IMG/VR virus record: IMGVR_UViG_3300045421_000618
Span: 1-24,562 of that record
Source of the DNA: a virus
Reading direction: 5' to 3' (one strand)
Length of the DNA: 24,562 nucleotides
The translations under genes and the position numbers were made by a program. This document shows, piece by piece, positions 1 through 7,450 of this stretch. The stretch's first letter is position 1; each line of letters begins with the position of its first letter. The notes below the pieces were generated by a model. The model was not told the DNA's origin and made no database searches. It worked only from the letters and a program-made list of their open reading frames with translations.

Positions 1-561
1 TTTAAGTATACAGGTGTTGAAGTTGTACGTACAACAATGCCTACTCCAATTAAACCTAAAGTAAAAAAGATTATTGAAACCATGCTTTTAACAAAAGATT
101 TACATGAAACGAATAAAATTTTTAATGAAACTTATGAAATATTTAAACAGCTGCCAGTTGAAGATATAGCTTTTACCATGGGAATAAAAGGCTATGAAAA
201 ATATGGATCTCAATGTGACGGCTTTAAAACAGCTAAGCACATGCCTATCCATGTTAAATCTGCATATTATCATAACAAACTTTTAGAAAAATTTGGAATA
301 GATAAAAAATACGAAAAACTTGCATCCGGAGATAAAGTAAGGTTTTTTTACACCCAACAACCAAATAAATTTGGGATTTCTGTATTAGGATACAAATATT
401 ACTATCCAAAAGAATTCAAGGATAATTTTAAGCCTGATCATGAGCTTATGTTTCAGAAAATTATTTACAGTGTAATTGACCGTTTTTATTCTGCTGTGAA
501 TTGGAAGCTGAAATCTCCCGGTAATCAAGTTAAGACAGATTTATTTGAATTACTAAAATAA
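1..561 (+). CDS. 43: DNA polymerase (family B, T4 gp43-like), C-terminal fragment
   Basis: The reading frame is open from base 1, so the gene begins upstream and only about 186 C-terminal residues are visible. They resemble the thumb/C-terminal region of T4 gp43: an early TTMPTPIKP segment (T4 has SSTPKAVQ), a long helical stretch, an ECGxFK-like turn (QCDGFKTAKHMPIHVK, compare PGPKCPFHIR in T4) and a K(V/I)RF-type strand. The extreme C-terminus, TDLFELLK, has the hydrophobic LFxLL shape expected of a sliding-clamp-binding tail, as in T4 SLFDMFDF. The clamp partner is encoded at 9856-10587. The protein would be the replicative polymerase with 3'-5' proofreading in its missing N-terminal part. 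ATG codons inside this fragment are not real starts. The family assignment is by recalled similarity and is confident; the clamp-binding role is inferred. Confidence 0.88.
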   Translation, partial: FKYTGVEVVRTTMPTPIKPKVKKIIETMLLTKDLHETNKIFNETYEIFKQLPVEDIAFTMGIKGYEKYGSQCDGFKTAKHMPIHVKSAYYHNKLLEKFGIDKKYEKLASGDKVRFFYTQQPNKFGISVLGYKYYYPKEFKDNFKPDHELMFQKIIYSVIDRFYSAVNWKLKSPGNQVKTDLFELLK

Positions 562-566
562 AAGCG

Positions 567-594
567 TTGATTTTTAAAACCTATCTCATAACAT
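567..594 (+). promoter_or_regulatory. Early-type promoter upstream of 602
   Basis: TTGATT (567-572), a 16-nt spacer and TAACAT (589-594) end 7 nt before the ATG at 602. The -10 match is weaker than at the other members of this class, but the position is the same. Confidence 0.45.
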
Positions 595-601
595 AAGATA
601 T

Positions 602-979
602 ATGAGCAAAACAAATAATATTGTCACATTCGTAGATCATATTGGCAGAACTATTATCGGTACTTCTGAAGGGGACATTGATAAGGGAGCTGCTTTTTTA
701 GTTAGAAACCCTGCCATTATTCACGTTCAGCCGACCCAAACAGGTCAGCTGAATGTACAAACTATTCCTATGTACTTTAGAGAGTTTTTAGGTGAGAAAT
801 CTCGTGAAGCTGGTACCGTATGGAAGTTTAATTATGCCAGCGTAGTAATGGGAACCGATGTACGAAATGATGAAAGGCTTATTACTCAGTATGAGAGGCT
901 TTTTTCAAATGCTCCTGGAGAAGCTCCAAAACAAGCCGAACAAAAAGACGAGCGTGTTATAAAGTTATTTGACGAATAA
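602..979 (+). CDS. Conserved hypothetical phage protein, 125 aa
   Basis: Function unknown. The protein is about 125 aa, predicted mostly beta in the first 90 residues (IVTFVDHIGRTIIG, AAFLVRNPAIIHVQP, LNVQTIPMYFREFL), with a charged, proline-containing tail ending VIKLFDE. The strand-rich N-terminus with a G-rich turn followed by NPAIIHV recalls small Sm-like proteins annotated as hypothetical in marine T4-like phages, but that is a weak recollection. It lies between polymerase and UvsX in the replication block. It has its own promoter-like boxes (TTGATT at 567, TAACAT at 589) ending 7 nt before the ATG, and a strong terminator follows. It is therefore probably a monocistronic early transcript. 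It is not RegA, which occupies a similar place in T4 but has a different sequence. Confidence 0.85.
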   Translation: MSKTNNIVTFVDHIGRTIIGTSEGDIDKGAAFLVRNPAIIHVQPTQTGQLNVQTIPMYFREFLGEKSREAGTVWKFNYASVVMGTDVRNDERLITQYERLFSNAPGEAPKQAEQKDERVIKLFDE

Positions 980-993
980 GTTAAGCTTGTATT

Positions 994-1028
994 AACGCCC
1001 TACATAATAAAATATGTAGGGCGTTTTT
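994..1028 (+). terminator. Rho-independent terminator
   Basis: A perfect 13-bp stem (994-1006 pairs with 1013-1025) with a 6-nt loop (ATAAAA) is followed by a T run at 1024-1028. It lies 14 bases after the stop of the 125-aa gene and before the uvsX promoter, so it should isolate the two transcripts. It is the strongest forward terminator I see in the window. Confidence 0.92.
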
Positions 1029-1029
1029 A

Positions 1030-1056
1030 TTGATTTTTTAAAAAATATATTAAAAT
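1030..1056 (+). promoter_or_regulatory. Early-type promoter of uvsX, predicted leaderless
   Basis: TTGATT (1030-1035), a 15-nt spacer and TAAAAT (1051-1056) lie 6 nt before the ATG at 1063. The predicted transcription start coincides with the start codon. No Shine-Dalgarno sequence is present. Confidence 0.6.
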
Positions 1057-1062
1057 AGAATA

Positions 1063-2169
1063 ATGAAAGATCTTAATAAGATATTCGCGTCTTTGGACAG
1101 TCTCAATAGTGAGGCTTCGTTTTTAAATGAAAATGCTTTAAGCAAAGTTGATACTTGGTATGATACTGGTTGCTATGCTCTAAATGCAATTTTGGGTGGC
1201 AGTTGTATTAAGGGCGGAGTACCTAAAGGCCGTATAGTTGGTTTTTCTGGTCCAAGTCAAACAGGTAAAACGTTTATAGTAAATAAAATTTTAGCAAATG
1301 CACAAAAACAAGGCTTGTACCCTGTTATTTTTGATACTGAAATTGCTATTGATGAAAATAGTACGAAAGGTGTCGGTCTTAATGCGGAAGGCACAAAGTA
1401 TGTCCCGGTAGATACTATTGATCAATGTCGTAATCAAATTTCTACTTTTTTAGATAGTGTTATAGAAAATAATGCTAAAGGTAAATTTATTATTAGTATT
1501 GATAGTTTAGGTAATCTTGCATCTCAAAAAGAACTTGATGATGTAGTGAAAGATAAATCTGCAGCAGATATGGGTCTGAGAGCTAAGTCTCTTAAAAGTA
1601 TGTTTCGAGTACTAACTTTTAAGGCTGCTAAAGCAGGAGTTACAATTTTATTTACCAACCATACATATGACGACCCAGCTTCAATGTATCCAAGCTTAGT
1701 TAAAAACCAAGCCGGCGGATCCGGTCCTCTCTACATGTCTAGTATTTTAGTTCAACTAGCCAAACGAAACGAAAAAGAAGGCGAAGGAGATAGTTTACTG
1801 GATGATGTTAAGTTAGCAGAAGCGAACAAATATACCGGTACTACTATTCGAGCTCTTACAGTTAAAAATAGGTTTTTACCGCCATTTCTAGAAGCTGAAA
1901 TGTACTTATCTTTTAAAACAGGTCTTAACAAGTACAGCGGTTTGCTCGCTATGGCATCAGCTCGTAATATTGTTGTTCAGAGCGGGCCTACTTTTACTGT
2001 TGGTATTGATTGTGGTAAATATAAAAAAGGTGATAAACTTGGTTATGCAAAAAACTTTGCTAAAGATGCAGCTTTTTATGACGGGTTTATTATTCCTGAG
2101 CTTGACAAGATACTTCAAAACGAATACTCATACCATTCTAATACATCTGTAGATGAGCCGGTTGAGTAG
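1063..2169 (+). CDS. uvsX: UvsX RecA-like recombinase
   Basis: RecA/Rad51-family strand-exchange ATPase, which pairs ssDNA with homologous duplex for recombination-dependent replication and repair. At 368 aa it is close to T4 UvsX (391 aa). Walker A is GPSQTGKT (residues 63-70). The DTE motif with catalytic glutamate is at about 91-93. Walker B is IISIDS, ending at D147. The TNHTYDD segment (about 199-205) fits the L2-region switch, and the NQAGGSGP run after it fits the DNA-binding loop. It is the first gene after a terminator, with its own early-type promoter, and its 3' end overlaps queC by 17 nt, suggesting a shared transcript. No SD precedes the ATG. Identification is confident from motifs and context. 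Confidence 0.95.
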   Translation: MKDLNKIFASLDSLNSEASFLNENALSKVDTWYDTGCYALNAILGGSCIKGGVPKGRIVGFSGPSQTGKTFIVNKILANAQKQGLYPVIFDTEIAIDENSTKGVGLNAEGTKYVPVDTIDQCRNQISTFLDSVIENNAKGKFIISIDSLGNLASQKELDDVVKDKSAADMGLRAKSLKSMFRVLTFKAAKAGVTILFTNHTYDDPASMYPSLVKNQAGGSGPLYMSSILVQLAKRNEKEGEGDSLLDDVKLAEANKYTGTTIRALTVKNRFLPPFLEAEMYLSFKTGLNKYSGLLAMASARNIVVQSGPTFTVGIDCGKYKKGDKLGYAKNFAKDAAFYDGFIIPELDKILQNEYSYHSNTSVDEPVE

Positions 2170-2890
2170 AGTTGTAGTTCCTGTCAGCGGAGGAATGGAT
2201 AGTTCTGTATTGCTGCATTACGCAGTCAAAATCTATAGTCATACAGATGCTATATCATTTAATTATGATCAAAAACATAAAAAAGAGTTGAAGTGTGCAA
2301 AACTTCAAATTGATTCTGTTAGGGAAAAATATGGTACTAAAAAAACAAATCATACTATTGTTCCAATTTCATTTTTTAAGGATATAGCCCGCACTAGTGC
2401 TTTAACGAATAAAAAAATTAAAGTAGCCTATGCTAAGAATGTTATGGGTGATCCTCAAACAGTTAATTATGTACCGTTTAGAAACATAATGCTTTTAAGT
2501 ATTTGTCTTGCATATGCAGAGAGTAATAATGCTGCAAAAATTATTCATGGAGCGGCGCAAGCTGATAGTGTCGCTGGATACTGGGATGGAAGCCCGGAAT
2601 TTTTAGACAAAATAAACGAATTATCCTCTTTAAATCGACGGACTAAAATAGAAGTTATTGCACCTCTTCTAACTAAATCAAAAGCAGATATTGTTAAAAC
2701 GGGTATTAGCTTAGGTGTCGATTTTAGTAAAACCTGGACATGCTATGAAGGTAAAAATATTGCATGCGGTAAATGTACGGCTTGTTCGCTTAGGATAAAG
2801 GGATTTCTAGATGCTGGATATATTGATCCTTTACCATATAAAATTGAAATACCTTGGGAGAAAAATAACTGTAAAAAAATTAATATATAG
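2153..2890 (+). CDS. queC: QueC-like 7-cyano-7-deazaguanine (preQ0) synthase
   Basis: QueC converts 7-carboxy-7-deazaguanine to preQ0 using ATP and ammonia, supplying queuosine/archaeosine pathways and, in some phages, deazaguanine DNA modification. The PP-loop SGGMDSS is at residues 12-18. The family's YxQxH segment appears as NYDQKH. YVPFRN and a SKADIVKTGISLG segment follow. Four zinc ligands are visible: C197, C205, C208 and C211 (CY...CGxCxxCxLR). One family position is altered: the usual Y-P-D-C-R reads YWDGSPEF, so the DCR becomes DGS. Length (245 aa) is normal. The start lies inside uvsX (17-nt overlap), and the 3' end overlaps the inverted next gene by 11 nt. No queD, queE, folE or DNA transglycosylase gene lies in this window. 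The family is confident; the pathway endpoint is open. Confidence 0.9.
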   Translation: MSRLSRVVVPVSGGMDSSVLLHYAVKIYSHTDAISFNYDQKHKKELKCAKLQIDSVREKYGTKKTNHTIVPISFFKDIARTSALTNKKIKVAYAKNVMGDPQTVNYVPFRNIMLLSICLAYAESNNAAKIIHGAAQADSVAGYWDGSPEFLDKINELSSLNRRTKIEVIAPLLTKSKADIVKTGISLGVDFSKTWTCYEGKNIACGKCTACSLRIKGFLDAGYIDPLPYKIEIPWEKNNCKKINI

Positions 2891-3752
2891 CTTCTCTTGA
2901 CTTCTGTCTTAGCATTTCTTTATATGAAGGTAGCTCTCTAATTGCATCCTCTATATCTCTATCAGATGTAGGTATTGGACCGATAGCTAACCCGTCCACA
3001 TCATCAAGCATTCTAGTATCTTTTTTTCTTTCAAAAAAAGCCTTATTTTTTAATAAACCTGTAACAACATCCCAAAACTGGCGTCTATCTACTCCAGCTA
3101 TAATCATGTTTTTCTTAATAGAAGTAGACATATCATCGCCGTCTATTTCATCGCTCATTCCCTTAAAAATTTCATTTAATTTTCCTTCTAGAACAGCTTC
3201 ATTATTTTTGTAATAAATAAATCCGCTTTCGTATCCTTCTTCTTCAGTAGGAAATTTTTTATCGACCACAACAGGCTGGTCTGGTAATGTTTCAGGGTTC
3301 GATATATTTTTAGTATTTAGTTTGACTAACCCTCCCAAAGTTTTTTTAGCATGAAGAATATATATTAAAATATAATTAATTGTATATTTTGCCATAGTAG
3401 GGCTTATACCATATTTTTGTTTAAATTCTGGTACTAAGCTATTGATAAATGCATCCGGTTCTCCAGAAAAATAATGCACCATTTTGCCATTAACTTCTTT
3501 TTTATCGCCAGTTTTTGCTATAATAGTTTTAGCCATGTCTTCAGCAACTTCATTCTCTGATTTACCCTGTATTTCAGCTACTTTCTTTATTGCCCCTGCG
3601 CCATATTGCTTTCCTTGCCCCGGCAAAGTCTTGTTTACAACAGGGCCTACATCAATACCGCCCTCCATTTCTACTGGAGACAACTCATTTAACAGGTTTG
3701 GATTACGAGATCTAACATAATTCTCATATATTAAATGTATATCTCTATTCAT
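2880..3752 (-). CDS. Unknown late protein, 290 aa, inverted between queC and GATase
   Basis: I do not recognise this family. The protein is soluble and charged, with no signal peptide. One hydrophobic helical stretch (YTINYILIYILHAKK) is probably buried core rather than a membrane span. The N-terminus MNRDIHLIYENYVRS followed by LLNELSP resembles the short helical capsid-targeting leaders of T4-like internal proteins, with an LxE-type site (L-N-E) where gp21-like protease could cut. It has a T4-late-type octamer AATAAATA (3767-3760 on the minus strand) 7 nt before the ATG and no -35 box, unlike its neighbours, so it is probably expressed late and may be a virion or prohead component. It separates the two halves of a possible Gat-QueC system. 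The virion role is inferred. Confidence 0.85.
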   Translation of the reverse strand: MNRDIHLIYENYVRSRNPNLLNELSPVEMEGGIDVGPVVNKTLPGQGKQYGAGAIKKVAEIQGKSENEVAEDMAKTIIAKTGDKKEVNGKMVHYFSGEPDAFINSLVPEFKQKYGISPTMAKYTINYILIYILHAKKTLGGLVKLNTKNISNPETLPDQPVVVDKKFPTEEEGYESGFIYYKNNEAVLEGKLNEIFKGMSDEIDGDDMSTSIKKNMIIAGVDRRQFWDVVTGLLKNKAFFERKKDTRMLDDVDGLAIGPIPTSDRDIEDAIRELPSYKEMLRQKSREAIY

Positions 3753-3753
3753 C

Positions 3754-3781
3754 TTGAAATATTTATTCTCTCAAATAAAAT
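3754..3781 (+). promoter_or_regulatory. Early-type promoter of the GATase operon, predicted leaderless
   Basis: TTGAAA (3754-3759), a 16-nt spacer and TAAAAT (3776-3781) lie 6 nt before the ATG at 3788. The predicted start of transcription falls on the start codon. Confidence 0.6.
3760..3767 (-). promoter_or_regulatory. Late-type octamer for the 290-aa minus-strand gene
   Basis: AATAAATA on the minus strand lies 7 nt before the ATG at 3752 with no -35 box. It lies inside the spacer of the divergent early-type promoter at 3754-3781, so the two may interfere. Confidence 0.55.
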
Positions 3782-3787
3782 AATTTT

Positions 3788-4474
3788 ATGTGTGGAATCT
3801 TTGGTTCTAAAAACTTTAAAACATATACAAGTCTTTACAATAAAAACAAAAAACGCGGTACTTTTGCGTTTGGCGGTATCTTTGTTACTGCAAATATTTA
3901 CGCAACCCTCAGGTCGCCAGGCAAAATAACCTTATCAAAAAATCTAGTTATTAAATATTCAAAATTTAAAAGGAAAATAGACGATTTTGAGTATTTTCTC
4001 GGTCATACTCAAGCTCCGACATCATCTATTAGAAAATATGATCATAAAACATCACATCCCTTTAATGTAGAGGATTGGGTTGTTGCCCATAATGGTGTAC
4101 TAACAAACCATCTTGAATTAAAGAAAAATATTAAAAATAAAAAATTGTTTAACGAAGTTGACTCTTCCATTATACCTGCTCTGCTACATTTACAGCGCAA
4201 AAAATTTCCCAAAAAAGATGAAGCCAGCCTCATTTCATCTATTTTAGGGCTACTACAAGGTAATTTCGGTCTTTGGATATATAACTCTAGATCTCAAAAC
4301 GTTTATATTGCACGCTCGGGTGCTACTCTTTATGCAGATTTTTTAAATAATAGCTTTTCTTCATTATCTGAAAAAGGCTTTAAAGCTATTGAAGAAGGTG
4401 TTTTATATTTGTTAACACCGGAAGGTATTACTGAAGTCGGTGAGTTTAAATCAAACTCGCCTTTCTATACATGA
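3788..4474 (+). CDS. Class-II glutamine amidotransferase (stand-alone GATase-II domain)
   Basis: N-terminal-nucleophile glutaminase that releases ammonia from glutamine for a partner synthetase. The catalytic cysteine follows Met1 directly (MCGIFG). Other landmarks keep GlmS-like spacing: R23-G24, G72-H73-T74, AHNG at about 100-103 and VDSS with D125. The GHTR arginine that binds the glutamine carboxylate in GlmS reads Q75 here, which may alter substrate binding. At 228 aa it is only the glutaminase domain, with no SIS, phosphoribosyltransferase or asparagine-synthetase domain, so it needs a partner in trans. QueC, less than 1 kb away, is a natural candidate because fused Gat-QueC proteins exist. 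It overlaps the glycosyltransferase by ATGA (translational coupling). Family confident; partner inferred. Confidence 0.88.
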   Translation: MCGIFGSKNFKTYTSLYNKNKKRGTFAFGGIFVTANIYATLRSPGKITLSKNLVIKYSKFKRKIDDFEYFLGHTQAPTSSIRKYDHKTSHPFNVEDWVVAHNGVLTNHLELKKNIKNKKLFNEVDSSIIPALLHLQRKKFPKKDEASLISSILGLLQGNFGLWIYNSRSQNVYIARSGATLYADFLNNSFSSLSEKGFKAIEEGVLYLLTPEGITEVGEFKSNSPFYT

Positions 4475-5157
4475 AATTTGCTTTCTATTTTTGTACTCGT
4501 AAAAAAGCTGAAGATACTTTAACCTATCAATCTTTAAATAAGATTTTTAAAAAAGCTCTTTTTAAATTTAAGCTTTTTTATGATTTTAATAATGAAAAAG
4601 GGTTAAGCGAAAACTATAATCAAATTCTAAAAAATTACAAAAACGAATTTGATTATATTATTTTCTTACATGATGACTTGATAGTTGATGATGCAAACAT
4701 TTGTGAAAAACTAATACAAGCCCACAAAGATTACGATATCGTTGGACTCGCCGGTGGTATTAATCCAGTTGTTGCAAAACCAGCTTTATGGCATCTAATG
4801 TGCGGTGGTTTTGGTAGTGGGAATTTAAGAGGAGCAGTTGCCCACCCAGCATCTTTACTGCATCAAGATAATCAAATTCTTATGACATGCTTTGGACCAA
4901 CTCCCGCTCGCGTTACTATTTTAGACGGCCTATTTTTAAGTATAAATTGTAAGCGAGTTATTGAAACAAACTGGAAATTCAACGAAAACTATAAATTTCA
5001 TCATTATGATATAGCAAGTAGCATAGATGCAAATAACAAAAAATTAAAACTCGGTGTAACACCTATTTGGGCGGTACATAGTTCACCCGGTCTTTTAAAT
5101 CCGGGCGACAGTTCATTTTTGCAGAGCCAGGAAAAGTTTATTCAAGAATACTCTTGA
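4471..5157 (+). CDS. GT-A-type (family 2-like) glycosyltransferase
   Basis: Probable nucleotide-sugar-dependent glycosyltransferase. After an N-terminal beta-alpha segment, the pattern NEKGLSENYNQILK leads to YIIFLHDDL (H67-D68-D69), the DxD-equivalent metal/nucleotide site of GT-A enzymes. VGLAGG (91-96) and a later LDGLFLSIN (151-159) match the acceptor-side core of this family. FHHYDIASS (176-184) gives a histidine/aspartate typical of the C-terminal active-site wall. No signal peptide or membrane span is seen, so it is cytoplasmic. It overlaps the GATase by ATGA and ends just before gp41 helicase, so it is likely cotranscribed early with DNA replication genes. The acceptor could be modified phage DNA, a virion protein or the host surface; the sequence does not decide this. 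Confidence 0.85.
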   Translation: MKFAFYFCTRKKAEDTLTYQSLNKIFKKALFKFKLFYDFNNEKGLSENYNQILKNYKNEFDYIIFLHDDLIVDDANICEKLIQAHKDYDIVGLAGGINPVVAKPALWHLMCGGFGSGNLRGAVAHPASLLHQDNQILMTCFGPTPARVTILDGLFLSINCKRVIETNWKFNENYKFHHYDIASSIDANNKKLKLGVTPIWAVHSSPGLLNPGDSSFLQSQEKFIQEYS

Positions 5158-5174
5158 ATAACTATTTACGTAAC

Positions 5175-6500
5175 ATGGCAAAACTAGACCTAGATTTTTT
5201 TGAAACGGTTATTGTTTATAAATGCTTAACGGATGAATTATATCTTTCTTCTGTTATTGATTATATTAATTTAAAGTACCTTAAAAATACAGATAATAAA
5301 AACATCTATTCTATTATAAAAGATTTTTATACGAAGCGCGGAACAAAACCGACATTAACAGAAATAAAAACTTATCTAGATACCGATAATTTAAAAAAAT
5401 CTTTTAAAAACGTTGCTAATAGTTTTTTAGATTTAGACAAAAAATTTAATGTTGATGAACTATACAGTAACACCGAAACATTTTTAAAAGAAAAAGCAGT
5501 TTATCATACAATGATGGATGTGGTGGATGATATTGGAAAAAACAGTGTGGATACATCAGCCGTTCTAAGTAAGTTTGAAAAAGCATGTAATATAAGCCTT
5601 GCAACAGATACCGGATTAGATCTCTTTCCTGATGTTGATAAGGTTATTGATGATCTTAATAAGGAGGACAATTATATTTCTAGTAAATGGAAATGGCTTG
5701 ATGACAGGCTCGGTGGAGGTTTTTTAGAATCTGGCAGATCGATCTATGTATTTGCAGGTGAAACAAATATCGGTAAAAGTATTTTTCTTGGTAACGCTGC
5801 GGTGAATATTGCAAGTCAAAATAAAACAGTATTACTTATAACTCTTGAAATGCCTGAAATGGTATATGCAAAACGTCTCTTTACAAATATTACTAAAATA
5901 CCCTTTAATCACTTAAAACCAGAATGTATAACTTTAAAAAATACTATTGAAGGCTATACAGTAGAAAAACCAGGCGCAAAAATTCTTATAAAAGAGTTTC
6001 CACCATCTACAGTTACCACAAACCATCTTAAAGCATTTATTAAAAAACTTACAAGCAAAGGATTGAAAATTGATGCAATTATACTCGATTACATTAATCT
6101 TTTACATACTACGCTCGGTAACAATACCTATGAACGTATAAAATACTGTACAGAGCAACTAAGAGCATTAAGCTACGTCTTTAATTGCCCTATAGTTAGC
6201 GCCACTCAATTAAACCGTGAAGGTTATAATACTACAGATCCCGGTCTTAATACAATTTCCGAAAGCATGGGTCTAGCAGCTACAGCTGATGTTATAATGA
6301 GTATTTGGCAAGAAGATACAGACAGAGAGCTAGGTGTTATAAAACTCGGCATAATGAAGAATAGATTTGGAGCAAATTTCGGTCATTGTATTATGCGTAT
6401 AGATTACAGTACTTTAACTATTTCAGAAGATGAACATGTTAATGATACGGAAGCAAGTGCATCAACTATCAATACACTTGCTTCACTTTCAAATAATTAG
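5175..6500 (+). CDS. 41: Replicative DNA helicase (T4 gp41-like, DnaB family)
   Basis: RecA-fold hexameric helicase that unwinds the fork ahead of the polymerase and works with the primase at 12703. Numbered from ATG 5175 (441 aa), Walker A is GETNIGKS (195-202). The catalytic-glutamate segment LITLEMPE is at about 221-228. Walker B is AIILDYINLL with D305, followed by a TQLNRE motif. The N-terminal helical domain is short, as in T4 gp41. The frame extends to a TTG at 5154 that would overlap the glycosyltransferase stop by 4 nt. I prefer the ATG because it precedes the family-like segment LDLDFFETVIV, but the TTG cannot be excluded. Neither has an SD. Family certain; start uncertain. Confidence 0.93.
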   Translation: MAKLDLDFFETVIVYKCLTDELYLSSVIDYINLKYLKNTDNKNIYSIIKDFYTKRGTKPTLTEIKTYLDTDNLKKSFKNVANSFLDLDKKFNVDELYSNTETFLKEKAVYHTMMDVVDDIGKNSVDTSAVLSKFEKACNISLATDTGLDLFPDVDKVIDDLNKEDNYISSKWKWLDDRLGGGFLESGRSIYVFAGETNIGKSIFLGNAAVNIASQNKTVLLITLEMPEMVYAKRLFTNITKIPFNHLKPECITLKNTIEGYTVEKPGAKILIKEFPPSTVTTNHLKAFIKKLTSKGLKIDAIILDYINLLHTTLGNNTYERIKYCTEQLRALSYVFNCPIVSATQLNREGYNTTDPGLNTISESMGLAATADVIMSIWQEDTDRELGVIKLGIMKNRFGANFGHCIMRIDYSTLTISEDEHVNDTEASASTINTLASLSNN

Positions 6501-6502
6501 AA

Positions 6503-6530
6503 TTGATTTTTATAAGTTAAAAACTAAATA
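6503..6530 (+). promoter_or_regulatory. Early-type promoter of the DHH gene, predicted leaderless
   Basis: TTGATT (6503-6508), a 16-nt spacer and TAAATA (6525-6530; extended form ACTAAATA at 6523-6530) lie 5 nt before the ATG at 6536. It shows features of both promoter classes seen here. Confidence 0.55.
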
Positions 6531-6535
6531 AATTT

Positions 6536-7450
6536 ATGGCAGAAAAGCCTATTGACAATATCTTTATTTTTACAGATGCAGATCTCGACGGTGCATGCTG
6601 CTACTCTGTATTTAGATGGTATACAAAGCTTATATGCCCATATAAATCTTGTACGGAAAAAACATTTAGAAAAGATTTTGAAAATTTTTTAAAAAATAAT
6701 AAAGCGGAAAGTTTTAAAAAAATTTATATTTTTGATTTATCTATTTTAAATAAAAATGAAGATATTGCCGATCTTCCTAATTTAACATACATTAACCACG
6801 GTGAAGATGACCCTGATGATATAAAAAAATTTAAAAATGCTAAAATTATAACCGAAAATAGCTCAAGCTGCGCTTTAATGCTTTATAAAAGATTAAAAGA
6901 TAAATACGGAGACATTCTTACCGAACAACAAAAACTTTTAATATCTCTTGTTAACGACTACGACAGCTACAATTTAAAACATCCCCTGTCAAAAGATCTT
7001 AATTTTTTATTTTGGAGCTATCAGGGTGATAGAATAGAAAAATTTTACAATGATTTTAAAAATGGCTTTACAGTGTTTACCCAGCAGCATAAAAATTTAA
7101 TTAAGTTTTACAAAGAAAATTTAAATAAAGTATTAGAAGGTTTAACAGTATTCAAAACAAATACTGAATATAAAAATTTAAACTACAAAGTAGTTAGTAC
7201 ATTTACGAATACGGCTCCCAGTGAAGTTGCCCACTATATTTTAGAAAAACACAATGGCGATATAGCTATTGTAGTAAATTTAAATACAAAATATATAAGC
7301 TTAAGAAAAGATAAAAACAAAAACGATAATCTTCATATTGGTAACTTTACAAAAACGAATTTCAAAGGCGGTGGAACTAAAAATATAGGCGGTGGATTTA
7401 TCAATGAAGAATTTTTAACTTTTAGTAAAAAGCTGGAGGCCTGTAAATGA
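6536..7450 (+). CDS. DHH-superfamily phosphoesterase, degenerate DHH motif
   Basis: RecJ/NrnA-like fold predicted to act on single-stranded DNA ends or small (oligo/cyclic) nucleotides. Motif I is FTDADLDGACC (D14, D16, D18). Motif II is YIFDLSI (D67). The signature DHH motif reads INHGEDD (87-92), so only one histidine is kept. Motif IV is LVNDYDSY (D141). The C-terminus has a glycine-rich GGGTKNIGGGF segment like the substrate-binding DHHA1 GGGH element. At 304 aa it is NrnA-sized, smaller than RecJ. It heads an operon with tight overlaps (ATGA to the next gene). Activity is uncertain because motif III normally binds metal, so it may be altered, inactive or regulatory. Confidence 0.85.
   Translation: MAEKPIDNIFIFTDADLDGACCYSVFRWYTKLICPYKSCTEKTFRKDFENFLKNNKAESFKKIYIFDLSILNKNEDIADLPNLTYINHGEDDPDDIKKFKNAKIITENSSSCALMLYKRLKDKYGDILTEQQKLLISLVNDYDSYNLKHPLSKDLNFLFWSYQGDRIEKFYNDFKNGFTVFTQQHKNLIKFYKENLNKVLEGLTVFKTNTEYKNLNYKVVSTFTNTAPSEVAHYILEKHNGDIAIVVNLNTKYISLRKDKNKNDNLHIGNFTKTNFKGGGTKNIGGGFINEEFLTFSKKLEACK
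7435..7439 (+). promoter_or_regulatory. Shine-Dalgarno site for 7447
   Basis: GGAGG with a 7-nt spacer to ATG 7447. This is one of only two convincing SD sites I found, and it belongs to an internal operon gene overlapping its neighbour by ATGA. Confidence 0.75.

Noticed and set aside
602-979. RegA translational repressor (adjacent to polymerase in T4)
   Set aside because: Similar size and position, but the sequence does not follow RegA as I recall it.
1970-2152. 60-aa forward open frame inside uvsX
   Set aside because: Out-of-frame shadow of a well-supported gene with hydrophobic, repetitive composition and no start signal.
3735-3929. 64-aa forward open frame overlapping the GATase start
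   Set aside because: It shares sequence with the GATase in another frame and crosses the inverted gene's start; the MCGIFG frame has motif support.
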